Part shown: piece after piece, positions 1 through 13,064 of the stretch
How the letters are laid out: every line of letters starts with the position of its first letter
Position numbering within the stretch: position 1 is the first letter of the stretch
DNA from: Opisthocomus hoazin
Taxonomy: Eukaryota > Chordata > Aves > Opisthocomiformes > Opisthocomidae
Assembly (NCBI RefSeq): GCF_030867145.1
Contig: NC_134434.1
Location: 5,146,001 to 5,210,000 of the forward strand
Direction: 5' to 3'
Length of the DNA: 64,000 nt
Notes under the pieces: generated by a model
Database searches by the model: none
What the model saw: only the letters and a program-made list of their open reading frames with translations
What the model was told of the DNA's origin: nothing
Translations under genes and position numbers: made by a program

Positions 1-3000
1 AAATTTTCATGTCCCTGTATTTCCTGGGACAGTGCCTTCCCACACGAAACACAACTTGATTTGCCCACTGCATCCTTAATGCTCAGTATTTTCATGATCC
101 CAGATAGGGCCTTCTTGCCTGACACATCAGAGGCAGCGTGCGGGATTTCACTTCTGATGTGCCGTGTGTATTCAGACAGAAAGAACCAACTAGAAGAGCT
201 TCAGCCCAAAGGGGAAATGAAACCACCTGCCACCTGCCATTGCCATACCCATCTGTCTCTCTGCATGATCCTGCCACAGCTTCAGCCCCTGAACTGCACC
301 ACAGAGGAGGGTCTGGAATAGAGAAGTTTCCTTGACACAGCTTGGGGCTGCCCAGACTCCATCTGCCCCTACCACCTGCTGTCTGTCCTGGGCAGACTTG
401 GGACTTGCAGAATGTGCTGGTTCTACCCATCCAAAAAAGTTGTTCATTAAAGTGCACCCAGGTCTCTGCAAACCCATAATGAGGCATCTAAAAACGTGCA
501 TTCAGCATTCTCCTCTGATTAGGTGCCTTTGATAGGGAATGGTGGCACTCATGTAATTAACACAACCATCAAGGCAACTGCTAGCTCATTTTCTCTGCTG
601 AGTTAGGACAAGAGAAGGAGGAGCTCTTTCTCTTAGTTAATCCTCCTTAATTAATCACTTTGGCCCTTGCCCTCCCTCCATGAGATGCCACGTTCCTGCT
701 TCAAATGCAGCTGGTGCAGTCGCTACGTTTAGTGACACTTTCAAATCTTAGCACTCAGCCGAGGCAAGGTCAACATCCGGAGTCCAGGAGAAGGCAGAGG
801 CAGATGAGTTCAGGACAACACTTGACCTCCAAAGTCTTGTCTCAAGGCAAGGGTTGCCCTTACACCAGGGAAGAGAAATAAGGAATAGGTTCATCAGACC
901 TTCCCAAAATGGGTTTTCAAAGATCCACTGCCAACTTTGTGTCAAGGCAAGAGGGAGACAGACAGTCTGCCTGGGCACTGACTTATAAAGGGATTTGTCT
1001 GACCATGCCACAGCAGAAAATCCAAGCATGAAGCAGAAAAGGCAGGATAAATGCTCCAAAGTGCTTTGTCTTCTGTCAGCATTAATATTCAGAATTAGGT
1101 CCTGAGAGACATACCCTTGTAAAAGTATCATTCAAATGAGTGAGTTCTCCCAAGGTCCAGCTGAAAATTTCACTTTTAATGAAGAAGGTAGCTTGTCACT
1201 TTCTGACCAAAACCATCAGAAAAAGCATAACTAAATCATATATAATTTAAACTTTGGCCAAGAAAACACAAAATTCTTTTTTAGATTTTGAATTTCCTTA
1301 CGCAAAGATAAAAAGAAAAAAAACTTGACAAAAGTAGTTTTTCATTGAATTGTTGTTCTTTCACAGACCCATTCCCTATAGAACTGAAATTCCCAGCAAA
1401 AATGCCCAAACTGTTTGAAGTGGATGCTTACTCTCTGTCCTACAAGCTTTGGGTAGAAGACATTTCTCTAGGATTCGAAAAATAAAGAACATTTCTATTC
1501 CCTCTGTGGCTAGGGCAAACCTGAGACTTGAAGCTCCTGCGGGCATGCAAGGCCATGAGCCCACTGACTTTCTGGAGCATCACAAGCCATTTTCCATATC
1601 AACAAATCCCAGGTAATCTGGTATCCTTTGTACAGCTGAGTAGCTTTAGCTCAAAGACTGATGCCCTGTTCTCCCTGGCCACTTTCTGCCTTTGCAGAAA
1701 GACTGCCTGAAGTTTTCCTTTTCTGGTGACACACAACGCAATGAACCTTTAGCCCAGGGTCATAGATATCGATGGATGGACTTGACCAGTATGCAGGCTG
1801 ATTTGCTGGAGAATGGTCATTTTTACGGCAGATCTAGCAAAACCCTTCTGAAGTGCCACAAAACGCTTGCTGCCCACGCATAAAATCCCAGCAACCTAAA
1901 TAGAAAGGGCACGCTCTGGAAGATACTGGTTTCTAGCCCCAGCCCTCGTTTCCTTCCTGCTCCCATTATCCCAGAGCCGTGCCTTGCTTCGCACTAATAA
2001 CACACAGACACCGAGCACCGTTACCTTGTTTTCTCCCTCGTCACGGCCAACATTTAAATTTACGCCATGCGCCTCTTCCATTTAGGAAATCAGAATTACA
2101 GCAGAGATTTGTATTGGTTTAACAAAAGTATTTGCTAGGCAGCTTTGGAGACTATTAAGCGGAGAGCTGAGTTTCATGCTAATTTTCTTTTTAATAAAGA
2201 ACAAATGAGCATGAGTTCCACACAAAAGCACGTAGCTGCTCTGAAATGAGCAGGAATGGAACTATGAGCAGCACAGTCCTGCTGTGTTATTATGTTTTGA
2301 GGGTGAATAACTCCTACAAATCATTTGTATACATTGTCTAAATGGATCGCGCAGGGAATAATTTGAAGCAGGAAAGCATTAAGAAAGTGAAGGATACACT
2401 ACCGCACTCGTTTGCTCAGCTTAAACTCCGTTCCTTTGTTTGCCACCCTTGTTAGAGAAATTGTGCCTTGGTTAAACTTAAAATATGAGTGTGATTATAA
2501 AACCCAAATATAAACCAACACAGTATAGAAACCACTATTCATAGCCACAGAGAGCAGGAGCTTTACATAATTTCCGTAGTGTGTCACGCATTTCTAGGAA
2601 GGAGAAAAAGGTCTTGAAAAGAAACAGCTGACGGGGAAATCATTATGAGAGATGTTTATGCTCACAGGGTAGTCTTAAATGAGAATAATGTTGCCCAGGA
2701 AAATAACACTTGCAAAGTTATTTGGGCCTAAAGTTCCGTATAGGCACCTCATGGGGTTTGGAGTAGTGCTGAATCAGGGCAGAAGAGGCAAAACATTTGC
2801 ACAGGAGCTACGCAGAGAAATAAGCACTTCTGGCTTGCAGCATGCCCCTGCGAGGCTGCAGGAGAGGGTTTTTCCCTCCCCCAGCCCTGCCTTGACTCCT
2901 GCCCCAGGCAGCCAGGCTGTTGGGCATGTAGCACAGGGAGCAGCCAGTGGGGACAGGAGCATCTTGCCTCCCTCGCTGCATGGGGCTGAGTTATGGTTTA

Positions 3001-5454
3001 GCCCAGAGGCATGGGCAGTGCGTGAGCTGGTCTTCTGTCCAGGGACAGAAAGAGGCTAAATAATACACAGAAAAGAGAGAAGGAGACAAATGGATTTGTC
3101 TGCGGTGCCTGCCAAGCTCTTCGGCGAGTGGCATGGAGGTGGGGGCACAAAGCCCTGCTAACGACATACCATGAAAACACAGAGCAGGGCTTGCGCCAAA
3201 CCTGCAGCAAACTGTGTTGGAAGGATCTATGTATGTGTCAGCTCAGGGAGAGAGAATGTGCATTGGCTTTTCCTTGGCCTGCTCGAGTCTGCAAGATTTA
3301 CTTGAACCAGATTTTCAAGTCAAACATTAGAGTCATCTATGCTCAACCGGCATAGAAAGAGTCCTCAGAAATGTGTGCTGGTAACAGACATAACAAACTG
3401 CAGAGTCAGCAGCAGTGTTTGCTCCTTTCCTCCTGCGTCCTGCGAAGTGCAGTGGCAGGAGGACAGGCAGAGGACTGCCCAAGCAGCGTGGGCTGGGACT
3501 GTCCCTTTAAGCAGATTTTCAAGTCTGGTGCCAAATGCTTGCTCCCAGTTTTCTTTTATTTATTTATGCTTTTAATTCTCTCCTAGATGCTGGGAAACAT
3601 ATTTGCATTTCATTAAAATGTATTTCCCCCACTTAGTTCTGCATTCTTTTCTGGCAAATGTTCCATTTTTGTCATTTTCCCTGGGCCTGGAGCAGTCTCA
3701 GTGCATTACAGCTGCTTTGGTTTAACAGCCACTTGAACCTCGGCGTTGTGCTGCTTGCTGTTCCTGAATCAACGCAAGCGCCTGACAAGGCTCAGGCCGT
3801 CAGCGGCTCCCTGCGAGTTGATGGACCATCAGCCACCACAAGTTATTGCACCATGAGGGGGCACAAAGACCAACCACACCTGTCCAGAGGTGCCAAAAGC
3901 AAGGGCATTAGTAGAGGTCCAGGAGCTAGATCGTTGCAAAAGGGGCTGGGGATGTGATTTAGCAGTGACTGGGGACATAGCCACCATTAGTGTAGGGGCC
4001 AGGCTAAGCTTTTCTCTCTGCTGGGAGTAGCTTGGCTAGCAGAGCTAGCTATTGGCATCACTTCAGGGTAGCCAAGCCCCAGTCCAACCTCAGCTGCAGC
4101 ATCTGGGGAGAAACAAAGCCTCCAAGTTCCACTTCCTACTCAGCATTGCCCCTGCATATATACATATCTCTCCAGCTCTGATGGACCTTGGCCAGAGGAA
4201 CGGCCTTTCTGCCAGCACAGAAATGACATCTCCTTTCTTAACAATGCACCATGTCACCTTCCTCCCATCTCTTCCGCAGACAGCAAGTGTTATGAGTTCA
4301 TTCCTCAGCACTGCTCCTAGTGAACGTACTCCCTGTCCCTCTGTCCCGTGCATGTTGGTGTCCAGCTCCTTCCTCAAGCTGCATAACACATTAATACCTT
4401 TTCTCCATCCCAGAGGAATATATATCCCTCTCCCTGACTGTTGCTTACTGCTCTGTATGCTGACTTTTCCTGCCAAACAGGTTCAAAGCTGTCCCAAGTC
4501 TCATTACAGACCAACTCTCTGCTCCTGGCCACCAAAAAACTGACCTTCTATTTGGAACAGACACTTTTCCACTGGGTGTCTCACTCCATTACATCTTAGT
4601 TTAAGTAACATCCATATTTAATTATAAGAGGTGCTACTAAAGCGCCGTGCCCTCCTCAGCTGAGATGTCCTGTTCTGTGTTGCTCATCAGACCATAAGAC
4701 AGGCTCGTTGAGGCTGGACCTTGGCACCAAGAGGGTGAAACACAGTGTGTGGTTGAGTGGTAGCAGGTCCATCTAATGATTTGTTGCATATTAGCATCTA
4801 TAAGATGTTAAAAGAAATCTCCACCCCCCAACCACTTTTTATTCCAGAGGTACATTTACGATCATCAGAATAAAGGCACTAGAAATGCAAAGCAACATTA
4901 ATATTTAAGTCAGATTTTCAGGAAGATAAATTTAAGCTTTGTAAAAATTAACTGGATGAAGAGAACTATTTCCACAGCAAAGAGCTTAAACTAGTTCAAA
5001 TACTTTATTGCAGAAACACCCTCCCTTGTCCCTGTATCCCACGTTTACTCCCACAGAAAAACTGATAGCACTTCTGAAGTCATGACACCAGTGTAATGGA
5101 GAGCAGATCTGGGCTGCTCTGGACATCACAAAGCACATCGGGGTCAAAGTCCCAGCTGTGTCTCTTTGGATATCACGGCACGACTTCAGTATGGTCCGGT
5201 TTCACCACACTGTGTCAGAGACTAGCACTGTGCTTGCAGGGACCCCCAAACAGCCTCTCCTCCCCGCAGAAAAGGGGCAAGGGATGCAGACCCCAGCCCC
5301 AGACAGCTCTAGCCAGCTGGGTGCCGGTGAAGGTCCCAGCCGGTGCCCCTGCCCAGGCAGGAGCACGCCATGGCGGAGAGGCAACTGCCAAGTCTCCAGA
5401 GACCCAGCGAGGAGGCAGTTCCATCAGAGAGGATGTCACCAACTCCACCACAGG
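1..5454. other. Non-coding flank, no gene recognised
   Basis: I see no exon, RNA gene or dated repeat. AT-rich islands with TAAT cores lie at about 550-665, 1190-1350, 2080-2660, 3530-3640 and 4780-5000; they might be regulatory but are weaker than the 5.46 kb element. Open frames here (for example 163 codons at 4052-4543, mirrored by 128 codons on the other strand) have no recognisable domain. Confidence 0.6.
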
Positions 5455-5770
5455 AATGCAAATAAATCCACTCTTTTCTTCTTGGTAATTTGTTTCTGCG
5501 CAGAATAAATTGAATATGTAATTTCATTTTCTTTCTCGGAGCATTAACAACCTTGGAATTGTTCGGATTCACAATGAAGACAACAAACAAGTAATTACCG
5601 ACAAACTGATATCGCTATTGAGAAGAGAATGCAATTGATTTTAATTCTCGTCAGCCCTGTTTACTCTCCCATTGCATTAGGCATAATAAAGTGTTACAGT
5701 AGATTATGTTCTGTTGTAAAGTAGTTCTTATCAGACGCCACAAACTGCCTCCTTATTAGAGAACATGCCT
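5455..5770. promoter_or_regulatory. Candidate conserved non-coding element (enhancer-like)
   Basis: A sharp AT-rich island inside more GC-rich flanks. It is dense in homeodomain and POU-like words (TAATTACC at 5592, ATGCAATTGATTTTAATTC around 5629, GCATTAGGCATAATAAAG around 5673). It still retains CpG-containing words such as CTCGG, TTCGG, ACCGAC, ATCGC and CTCGTC, which normally decay in neutral AT-rich DNA. There is no open frame and no repeat signature. Function is inferred only from composition. Confidence 0.35.
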
Positions 5771-6269
5771 ACACCATTATGCTCTTCACCCAGTGGCCTC
5801 TGAGGAGGGGTGCACTGCCTTCAGCGTGGCTGCCTGCCCACAGCAGGCATTCACAGTGGATTCCTCCCTGGATAGGAGATGAGAGCCCACTGTGGGTTGG
5901 GCCTCTCCCAGGGCCAACCGCTCCCAGCCAAAGCTGCTCCTCCTTGAGCAACACTTTCTTGTTCATTGCTTGGAAACTTTGCTTGGAAGCCAGGCTGTTC
6001 ACTGCCTTTCCAACACCCAGGAGCTTCACAGCATAATGATGGAAGATGCAGAGCCACTCTGCACAGTTACTAGGACCTTCAAGCAAAGGTTTGGCCCAGA
6101 TTGTATTTTTAATGATTTCATAAAGTGATCACCAGAAGGTTGTTGGACTGCAAATAATTGGAATGAAAATGATTGTGATGTGAGATTTGGTGTACAAAAT
6201 GCATCTTATGGTGCATCATTTGAAAGACAGAACATCTGGGTCCTGTTTCTTTTGCCAGAAGATACTTGT
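5771..6269. other. Non-coding, nothing recognised
   Basis: Mixed composition with overlapping chance frames on both strands at 5779-6086. An AT-rich stretch at 6090-6180 has ATTTTTAATGATTTCATAAAG. Confidence 0.6.
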
Positions 6270-6420
6270 CTCCCTGGGAAGGCAGGACTAGTTTTGGTCC
6301 CTGGTTTAGTCACTGTTTGGAAAGATGACCTTCATCTTTCTGTGCCTCAGTGCTTCTGTGTGTTGAAGAGAAGCAGAAATCTTCTCCTCTTACCCCAGGG
6401 GTGTGAGGATTAGACCAAAA
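6270..6420 (+). mobile_element. MIR-like SINE fragment
   Basis: A GTTTAGTCACTGTTTGG stretch is followed by CTTTCTGTGCCTCAGTGCTTC near 6337-6357 and by GGGGTGTGAGGATTAGA near 6399. This order is typical of a MIR core and 3' part. It is heavily decayed and sits 125 bp before an old CR1 fragment. Confidence 0.45.
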
Positions 6421-6544
6421 TTTCCACGGTCAGTCTATACTGTCACTGGTTTACAAGAAGTGCAGAGGAGTGTGCTGAGCACAGCTTTCCAGCTTGGAAA
6501 GAATGCTCTCATGGGTAGGCACAGATTATTTCAATGCCTGTGAA

Positions 6545-6885
6545 AGGATCATAGAAAGATGGAAGCATTGGTGTGCAGGGATCGCTGGAGGCCTCCAGCC
6601 CAGCATCCCACTCTGAGCAGGGTGGTTATCAGCTTTAGGACAGGTCAGCCATGGATCAGGAAAACTCCCAAGGATGGAGAGAGATTACATTGACTCTCTG
6701 GGTAAACCCTTCCCACCCTTAACCACTCTCATGTTAAAGACATTCCCTGGCTGCAATCTGTAACTACTGCCTCCTATCCCTTCCTTGTGCCCCTCCAGCT
6801 CTGTCGACGTTATTACCATCCTGTTAGGTCTCCCCTCAGACTCCCCTTCACCACGGAGAAGCCTGACTCCCTCTCTGTCCAAGCA
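6545..6885 (-). mobile_element. Old CR1 LINE 3' fragment
   Basis: On the plus strand this reads like a diverged reverse complement of a CR1 3' end. There is a decayed ATCATAGAAAGATGG tail region at 6548, then the CCAAGGATGGAGA block, the CTCTCTGGG block, and GTCTCCCCTCAG near 6828. It is heavily mutated with no open frame left, so much older than the copy at 30.2 kb. The right edge is approximate. Confidence 0.7.
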
Positions 6886-7429
6886 ACTTGCTGCCAAAAG
6901 GGAGCTGCTAACACCAAGAATCACGACATCCCAACAAAACCACTACAAGGAAAATGGCACAAATATCCTGGCAGTGACCTCTGGCCCCTGGCCCTGAAGC
7001 AGGACCTGGAGAGTTCAGGAGGTGAAGTTTGCCCCATGGCCCCATCCTGCCTTGTCCCAACTCCCCTGCTCTTTGCAGCAGCCAGCTGGGCTTGCAGGGC
7101 TGGGAAGGATGCGATAACCATTCCGGAGACTGAGGGATGCTCAGGAGTTTGCCACATGCAGCTTCAGTGAGGTTTCTGCTCCTTCTTCATAAGCTCACTG
7201 AACACACATCTCAAAGACCGATGTTAAAAATGCCTCCTGCCACAGATTTCGTTGCATCAGCACAATTTCTGGGGCTGTCTCCTAATAAGTTTCTGCAAGA
7301 AATTCTTGGAACATCTTTAAAATGGGGCTTTTTCCACGTTTATGATGTTTTCTGAGATCTGCCTTCACTTCTGTTAGATCTTAACAGACAGTTGACTTTC
7401 TTCATTAAACTAGGCCCTTGTGTCATTTG
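6886..7429. other. Non-coding, nothing recognised
   Basis: Sequence after the old CR1 fragment. No exon or repeat that I can name. Confidence 0.6.
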
Positions 7430-7890
7430 CAAAGTCCAGAAGCTCTCAAAATAATCTTTCTGAGCATAATTAATTATTGAAGAAAATCTAAATTGTGAAT
7501 GACCGTTAAAAGAGGCATTGTCTCATCTTAATTATCTTTGCAGAGGTTTCTCCAGTCTTTCTGAGTCTGGTAAGAAAATTGCTTAAGCACTGTCAGATAA
7601 CTAAGTAATTCCCCAATTAATATAACTAATGTTTACACATAGATGGCTCTGTATTTTAGTAAGCAGCTGCAGCATTAAGTGACCTTGCTAAACTCATATA
7701 TTAAGTATCTCTCTCACAGGACACAAATATACTGATTTTATTATACAAATATTCATCTTTGTTACAAAATATTCCCAAACAAACCTTTTTGAAGAGGCTT
7801 CTCATTTGATAAAGAACATAGGTTGCCACACTGAGGAAAAGACATTATCATCTAATTAACACCAAAATTACCCAATAGAATTACCTAGTA
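7430..7890. other. AT-rich unique sequence
   Basis: AT-rich with TAATTAATTATTG near 7468 and CCAATTAATATAACTAATG near 7612. It could be regulatory or simply AT-rich spacer. I see no gene or repeat. Confidence 0.4.
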
Positions 7891-9539
7891 TCTCCTTCAA
7901 AACATTTTCTTCCTTTGAATTGCCAAAGAACATGAAAAATTGAGAGTGCAAGGTGTTACCGAGAAATAAATCCTCTTAAGACAAACTCTGCAGTTCTTCA
8001 TGAGCAGGTTTAGATGAAAGCATTGGGATTTTTCTGCAAAGGAAAGTCTGCTTACAGAGCTCAGTAATTCTGAACCAAGTACTTCATTGCCTCCCATCTC
8101 TTGCAAGTGGGGATACTTTCTAAAGCAGAACTCTTGCAGGGTCTGTCATGTGTAGCAGCTTCTTTTCCACTTCAGCAGGTGCTTTGTGTCAGGTTGCTGT
8201 GGCCTGTTCACAGGTGCAATGATGCTGGCCGGATTTCGATGTTTGACCAAGTATCTCCCTGTCTGCAGGCTAATAATTGCTGTCAGTTTATAACATGCAA
8301 TTAAAAAAGCTCTATCCACTGCTCTTTGAGCAGCACAATGCCAATGCCTGCTCTGGCACGCTTCAGTCACTGGCCTGAAAGGACTCTTGTACAAGAAAGC
8401 CTCTGAGATGTGCAAAGCCTTCAGCCTGATTCCTGGACCACCACCAGCAGCAGCAGGGGTGCAGGGAGGTCTGGCACAAAAAAAATAGAAACCTCCAGAA
8501 ATGGCTTTCACGGCCTAAACATTCTGCTCACGCAGACAATCAGACAAACCCGTGGGTGGTCGCTGCCAGGGACTCTCAGGTCTGTTTGAACTGTTGAGTC
8601 AGCAGAGGTGAACCAGGTCATAACATCACGACCCACAGCTAGCAGAGTGCGTCATAGCAATTACGTTAACAACCATTTGGTGCCAAGATCAAGATGTCTC
8701 CTGCAACCTGCTGCAGCACAGCAGGCTCCGAGCTGAGCCAAGGGGGCAAGCAGAGTGCACCCACCAGCTCCCCAACTGCTGTGGCACACCAAAGCCACAG
8801 AAGGACATGTCCACCCAGTCTTGGAGACCTGTCCCCTCAGGATACCACTCCTGTTCCTGCCTCACCATTTGTCTCCCAGGCCCTGGGCCATGGCAGACCC
8901 AAGAAAGCTTCGGGTCCACCCAGGCTGCCTGCAGCCATCCAGACCTAAGCTGTCTTAATGGACTGTTTGGAGACAGTGGCCTGTCTTAAGGGCGACCCAT
9001 CATCTCTACCTCCAACATCTGCTATAGGATGGAATAAACCATCCCAAGAGGGGTCTGCCTCCTTCCAGTGACCACAGGGGACTCCTGAACAGCAGACTTA
9101 GACTTTGATCCCTGTCGTTTCCAGTGATAAATGTGGGCAAATGGACCCCACTCTCTGTATGTTGCATGTATGAAACTTTAAAAAAAAAAAACTTTTTAAG
9201 CTGTTAAAATAAAAATTAAATTATGACACATAACCCTAAGGTGTAATTACATTATAATACAATAAATTAAAAATGTTCACAAATTTCACAATAAATCCTC
9301 ATAGCCAAGGACCTGAGGAGGCAGTGAGAGCTATGCTAGTTCAGGTGAAGGAAGGAGACTCTCACAGGGAGGTCTGGGAACACCAAGTTTTCATAATATT
9401 GCCCAGAGCAGGCAAAGCCAGCAAAGTTTATCAAGAAAGGAAGCAAGTTTCTCTGCAGAAGAGTGTAGCTGCCCGAGGATGACTTCTACCAGTTCTCAAA
9501 TTTTGGGGAACATGATAACCAGAAACTGTCTGGTTGCAC
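7891..9539. other. Non-coding, nothing recognised apart from an AT-rich stretch
   Basis: Short overlapping frames only. The AT-rich stretch at 9180-9290 is noted separately. Confidence 0.6.
9180..9191 (+). repeat. A12 run in AT-rich DNA
   Basis: A 12-bp A run opens a 100-bp AT-rich stretch (9180-9290). No retroposed gene precedes it that I can recognise. Confidence 0.9.
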
Positions 9540-9860
9540 ATCTTTGCAAACAATGTAGCAATTGTTTGATAAATGCATTTTAAATGCAGACCAAGTTTAG
9601 ATAGATTTTTCGCTGTATCTGGTCAAAGTCTATTTAACAGTACTCGTTTAGTGTATTATTTTGATTGAATTTTAATTTGTATTCAAGTGAGCTTGACACA
9701 AATCATCAATTAAAGATGCATAATTTAATGTGAATAAAATTTACAAAGTAAAAATCCTAGTAAATATATGTTAAAGTAACTGCTTAAATAAACACTCACA
9801 AAGAAAATATTTCCTTCTTGGTAGTAGTATGAAGTGCACCACTGCATGATGATATTTATT
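9540..9860. promoter_or_regulatory. Candidate conserved non-coding element
   Basis: An AT-rich island with many TAAT-core and MEF2/POU-like words (GCATTTTAAATGC, a perfect palindrome around 9575; TTTTAATTTGTATTCAAG; GATGCATAATTTAATG). It lacks repeat signatures and frames. The retained TTCGC and CTCGTTTAG words add weak support. Confidence 0.28.
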
Positions 9861-10299
9861 AACATACCCTGAATGTTATTGATTTTGGTGGGTGAGGGGG
9901 GAATAATTATTGTTCTTCAAGACAGTGACCTCCAGTCCTTCTCACTGCAAATGATTTTCTTCATCTCTGCTGTGTAGAGGCAACTGGCTCACTACGATGC
10001 TGAGAGATACTGTTTCATCTGCGCATCTTCCATTCACAAGGAATTTCTCTTTCCCTCACAAATTCCTCCTTCTCCTGTTTTACTCATTCTCTTCACCTAC
10101 ACCTCATACCCCAACGTGGCATGGGAAAGGGGTCAAAAAGACAATTGCACCCAAAAGAACACAAGAGAGGGAAGGATGGTGAGAGAAGAGCACACCAGGG
10201 AAGCTAAGGGTACAAGAGCAGCTGATGCTCTCTGGTAATGTGGCAGATAATTGCAAGAAATTCAAGTAAAAATTTGTCTTTCCATGAAGGTTAATGGAA
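9861..10299. other. Non-coding, nothing recognised
   Basis: No gene or repeat signal. A pyrimidine-rich stretch lies at about 10010-10110. Confidence 0.6.
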
Positions 10300-12735
10300 A
10301 TACTTGAGAAATGAACAAAATACAATTATCTTAGTTGAAAAAGAGCAGCATGAAAGAGAAGTGTCACGTGAGCAATTGGAAAGACTGCAAAGAACAGACT
10401 CCAGATTTGCGGACTTCTGAATATGAGACAATTACAACTGGGATACAACCCCAGAAAACTCAGTCTGCACTTAAATTTAGCAAAACTGCAACAGTTTGCT
10501 GGTTACAAGATGGTGTGAGACCATCTTAAGGACTTTGTGAGGGAAAGATGATGAACGTGCAGGTTACTGAGTTATCAAAATGCAAGGATTGTGTGGAGGA
10601 AAATCAAAAGAGCATAATCCAAGGACAGGACAGCAACAAACAATTAGAGAAGCCTGTGAGAAGCTGAATATTGTACGTATTTGAAAAAAAAAAAAACAAC
10701 CCCACACATAGTGCCAGCTTTTGGACAGAGATGCAACACCTGCAAAAAACCACCGTCGCTTTACAAAAGCCTAAAGGAACGAAAATATCAAAGCAGAAAG
10801 AAACCACAAGAAAGCTAAATTATATGCAGCAACCTTTCAAGCTATAGCTGTACACAGGGATCAGGCCCTCGTGCTGAACAGGCATTAAATCTATAGTTTT
10901 TCTTTCAGCACTGGCCAATGGTGTAGCACTTCCCACTGAATCTGAAAGTGCAAAAACCATGGATGCGAAAGCCTTGTCAAACTGAAGAGATCTAAAATTC
11001 TGTTCAGACAACAGGAAGCTCATTTCTACTGTGGAACTCCATGAGCTGACTGAGAGGTAAAACAAAACCCTATGAGGGTAATTTGGTAATTGTTTGGGGA
11101 AGCAGAATACTCGTTTCAGGGCTGAGAATGTTTCCTCTACAGAGAGTGTGATTCATGTCACCTCGTTGCAGAAAGCAACATCTGAGCTAGTCACCCTCAG
11201 CTCCCTTGACAACCAGGGGAGAGAACAGACACTTCTGGAGCACGATTCATCTGCCCCAACGTAGACACCTACCTAAGGATGAGATGAATGTACGTTAAAA
11301 TACCTAGAGCTTCTGTCAACTATAAAGAGAATCTGGACTAGCTCAGAAGTAAATATCTGCATTGAAGACATGTAAATCTGATGGATGAATCCTGCCCTCA
11401 GTCTCTCAGACAGAAATCATACTGCTAAGGACATAACCTCACAAAGCAAGAAAGAGAACAGTGAGATGAAGAGAAAGCAGAACTAAGGAAAAACATCATC
11501 CTGATAAAGGAAAAGCTGAATTCCTGGGCAGGAGACAAATACTACAAACGAAACGCAAAACAATTTTTGATATTGCTACGAACCAGGTAGAAAGAAAAGG
11601 TAGAACCAACTCCAAACTGTGATATCATGCAGGCAAATGGGCTCTGAAATAATCAGCTTGGTGGTTAGTCCAGGTTGTTTGATTATGTGAAAAAAAAATC
11701 AGAGTGGTATTGCTGTTCCCAATAGTGAGAATCGGAATTATTAGGGAATGCAATTGCTAAATCTGTCATTAGGTGCATACATGAAGTATCTGTGGGCAGC
11801 CGATGCTACACGTCGCAGTGACAGGCAGCAGACAGCACTGAGCTGTCGTGTCAGTAGGTGTTCTGCAGAAATTTGGTGTGAAGCCTCCTGCACCAAGCCC
11901 AGAATAACGTGATCTAACAGCTGAGTGGGAAAGGGAGCATGCTCTTAAAAAGGACCTTTGAAAGGTTTGTAGAGTCTAGTTTGGCATTGCTAGGTTATGG
12001 GACAGCGCCCTTGAAACTGGGACTAATAACCTACTAAAACATCATAAATTCAGAATAAATCTACCAGATTACACAAACTCTCATGCTGAATACAGAGGTA
12101 TGGTGTGCTCTTGTGAGAGCTATGAAAAGTTAGAGAAGAAAATATTCTGTGTTAAAAGGTCACTTCAGCTGAAGCTTTCGCAGCCCTGAGACAGTGGCAA
12201 ATGAATAGTCTAGAGTGGAAGCAGAAAAGGCACTTGCATAAAGTTACTGCATGCTCCTACCTAAAGGAGACCAGTCCTATCCTGGAGCCTAGAGCAGGGC
12301 ACATGTATAAGTGCCATCTTCAGTGTCTTCAGCAGAAGGAACAGGGGTAAAAATATTGTGTGGAATACACAATATGTAAATTCAAGATCTGACACAGAGT
12401 GAGAGTCCCCTATGCAGGCCAACAGTTAAGGAAGATGACCACGGATGGACTGCACCCTGTTGAAACAGCTTTGGGCTACCACTACAGTTTGCTGACTGTC
12501 AAGACAAGGCCAGGTTTCCAGGACCATCAGACAATCCCCAGTAGAGCCACCACATGTGCCACTAATCCCCAGCAGCTCTAAGTCATGGAAAAGTGGGACT
12601 GAACATCACAGCTGCTCGCAGGTTGGACTGGGGTGCACTTCCATCCACCACGAATGAATGAGGGTGACCCAACAGTCATTTTCCAGGCTGTGGAGCATAT
12701 TCTGCCCCAGGTCAGGCACACATGAACATTAATCT
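10300..12735. other. A-rich, strand-asymmetric non-coding tract, possible decayed retroelement
   Basis: There is no recognisable gene. The plus strand is persistently A-rich, with A clearly outnumbering T in most lines, then flips to T-rich after about 12.96 kb where the ancient minus-strand LINE begins. This bias is typical of LINE or retroviral internal sequence in the sense direction, but I recognise no motif. It includes a 13-bp A run near 10683-10695. Confidence 0.35.
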
Positions 12736-12794
12736 TCCCCTTTCTTATTCAGACATATTTCTGGCATACAGCCAGCAAAACTAAAGAACAGCAA

Positions 12795-12910
12795 ATTGAC
12801 AGTATTTGCCCAGTGTTCCAAGAAATCACGTGGCCAAGCTGGGAAGGGAAACAGAGACGTGTTTCTTTGTCCAGTCTTTTAACTCTTACAGCTATGTCCC
12901 TACTACACAG
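12795..12910 (+). mobile_element. Possible amniote MIR-type SINE 3' relic
   Basis: TTTGCCCAGTGTTCCAAGAAATCACGTGGCCAAGCTGGGAA is spread over 12804-12845, followed by a GTCCAGTCTTTTAACTCTTACA-like ending near 12870. This recalls the second half of MIR1_Amn (accessory phrase: a ledger of TTGCCC, TCAC, GCTGGGA, CCAGTC). Only order and a few words match. Confidence 0.35.
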
Positions 12911-13064
12911 CTCGAAATAAAGACCTTGGAACACCCAGTAAATCCAGTCTTCTTTTGAACTCCATGAGAAATATCTCCTTGTGGTCAGTCTCTACTCTCT
13001 GGATCCCTCATTCCCTCAGCCTGGGCTTTATTCATACTGGAGGGACCTGGTTATCCATCTTGGT

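Noticed and set aside
4052..4543. 163-codon plus-strand frame
   Set aside because: No domain, a 128-codon frame on the opposite strand over the same bases, and no splice or promoter context.
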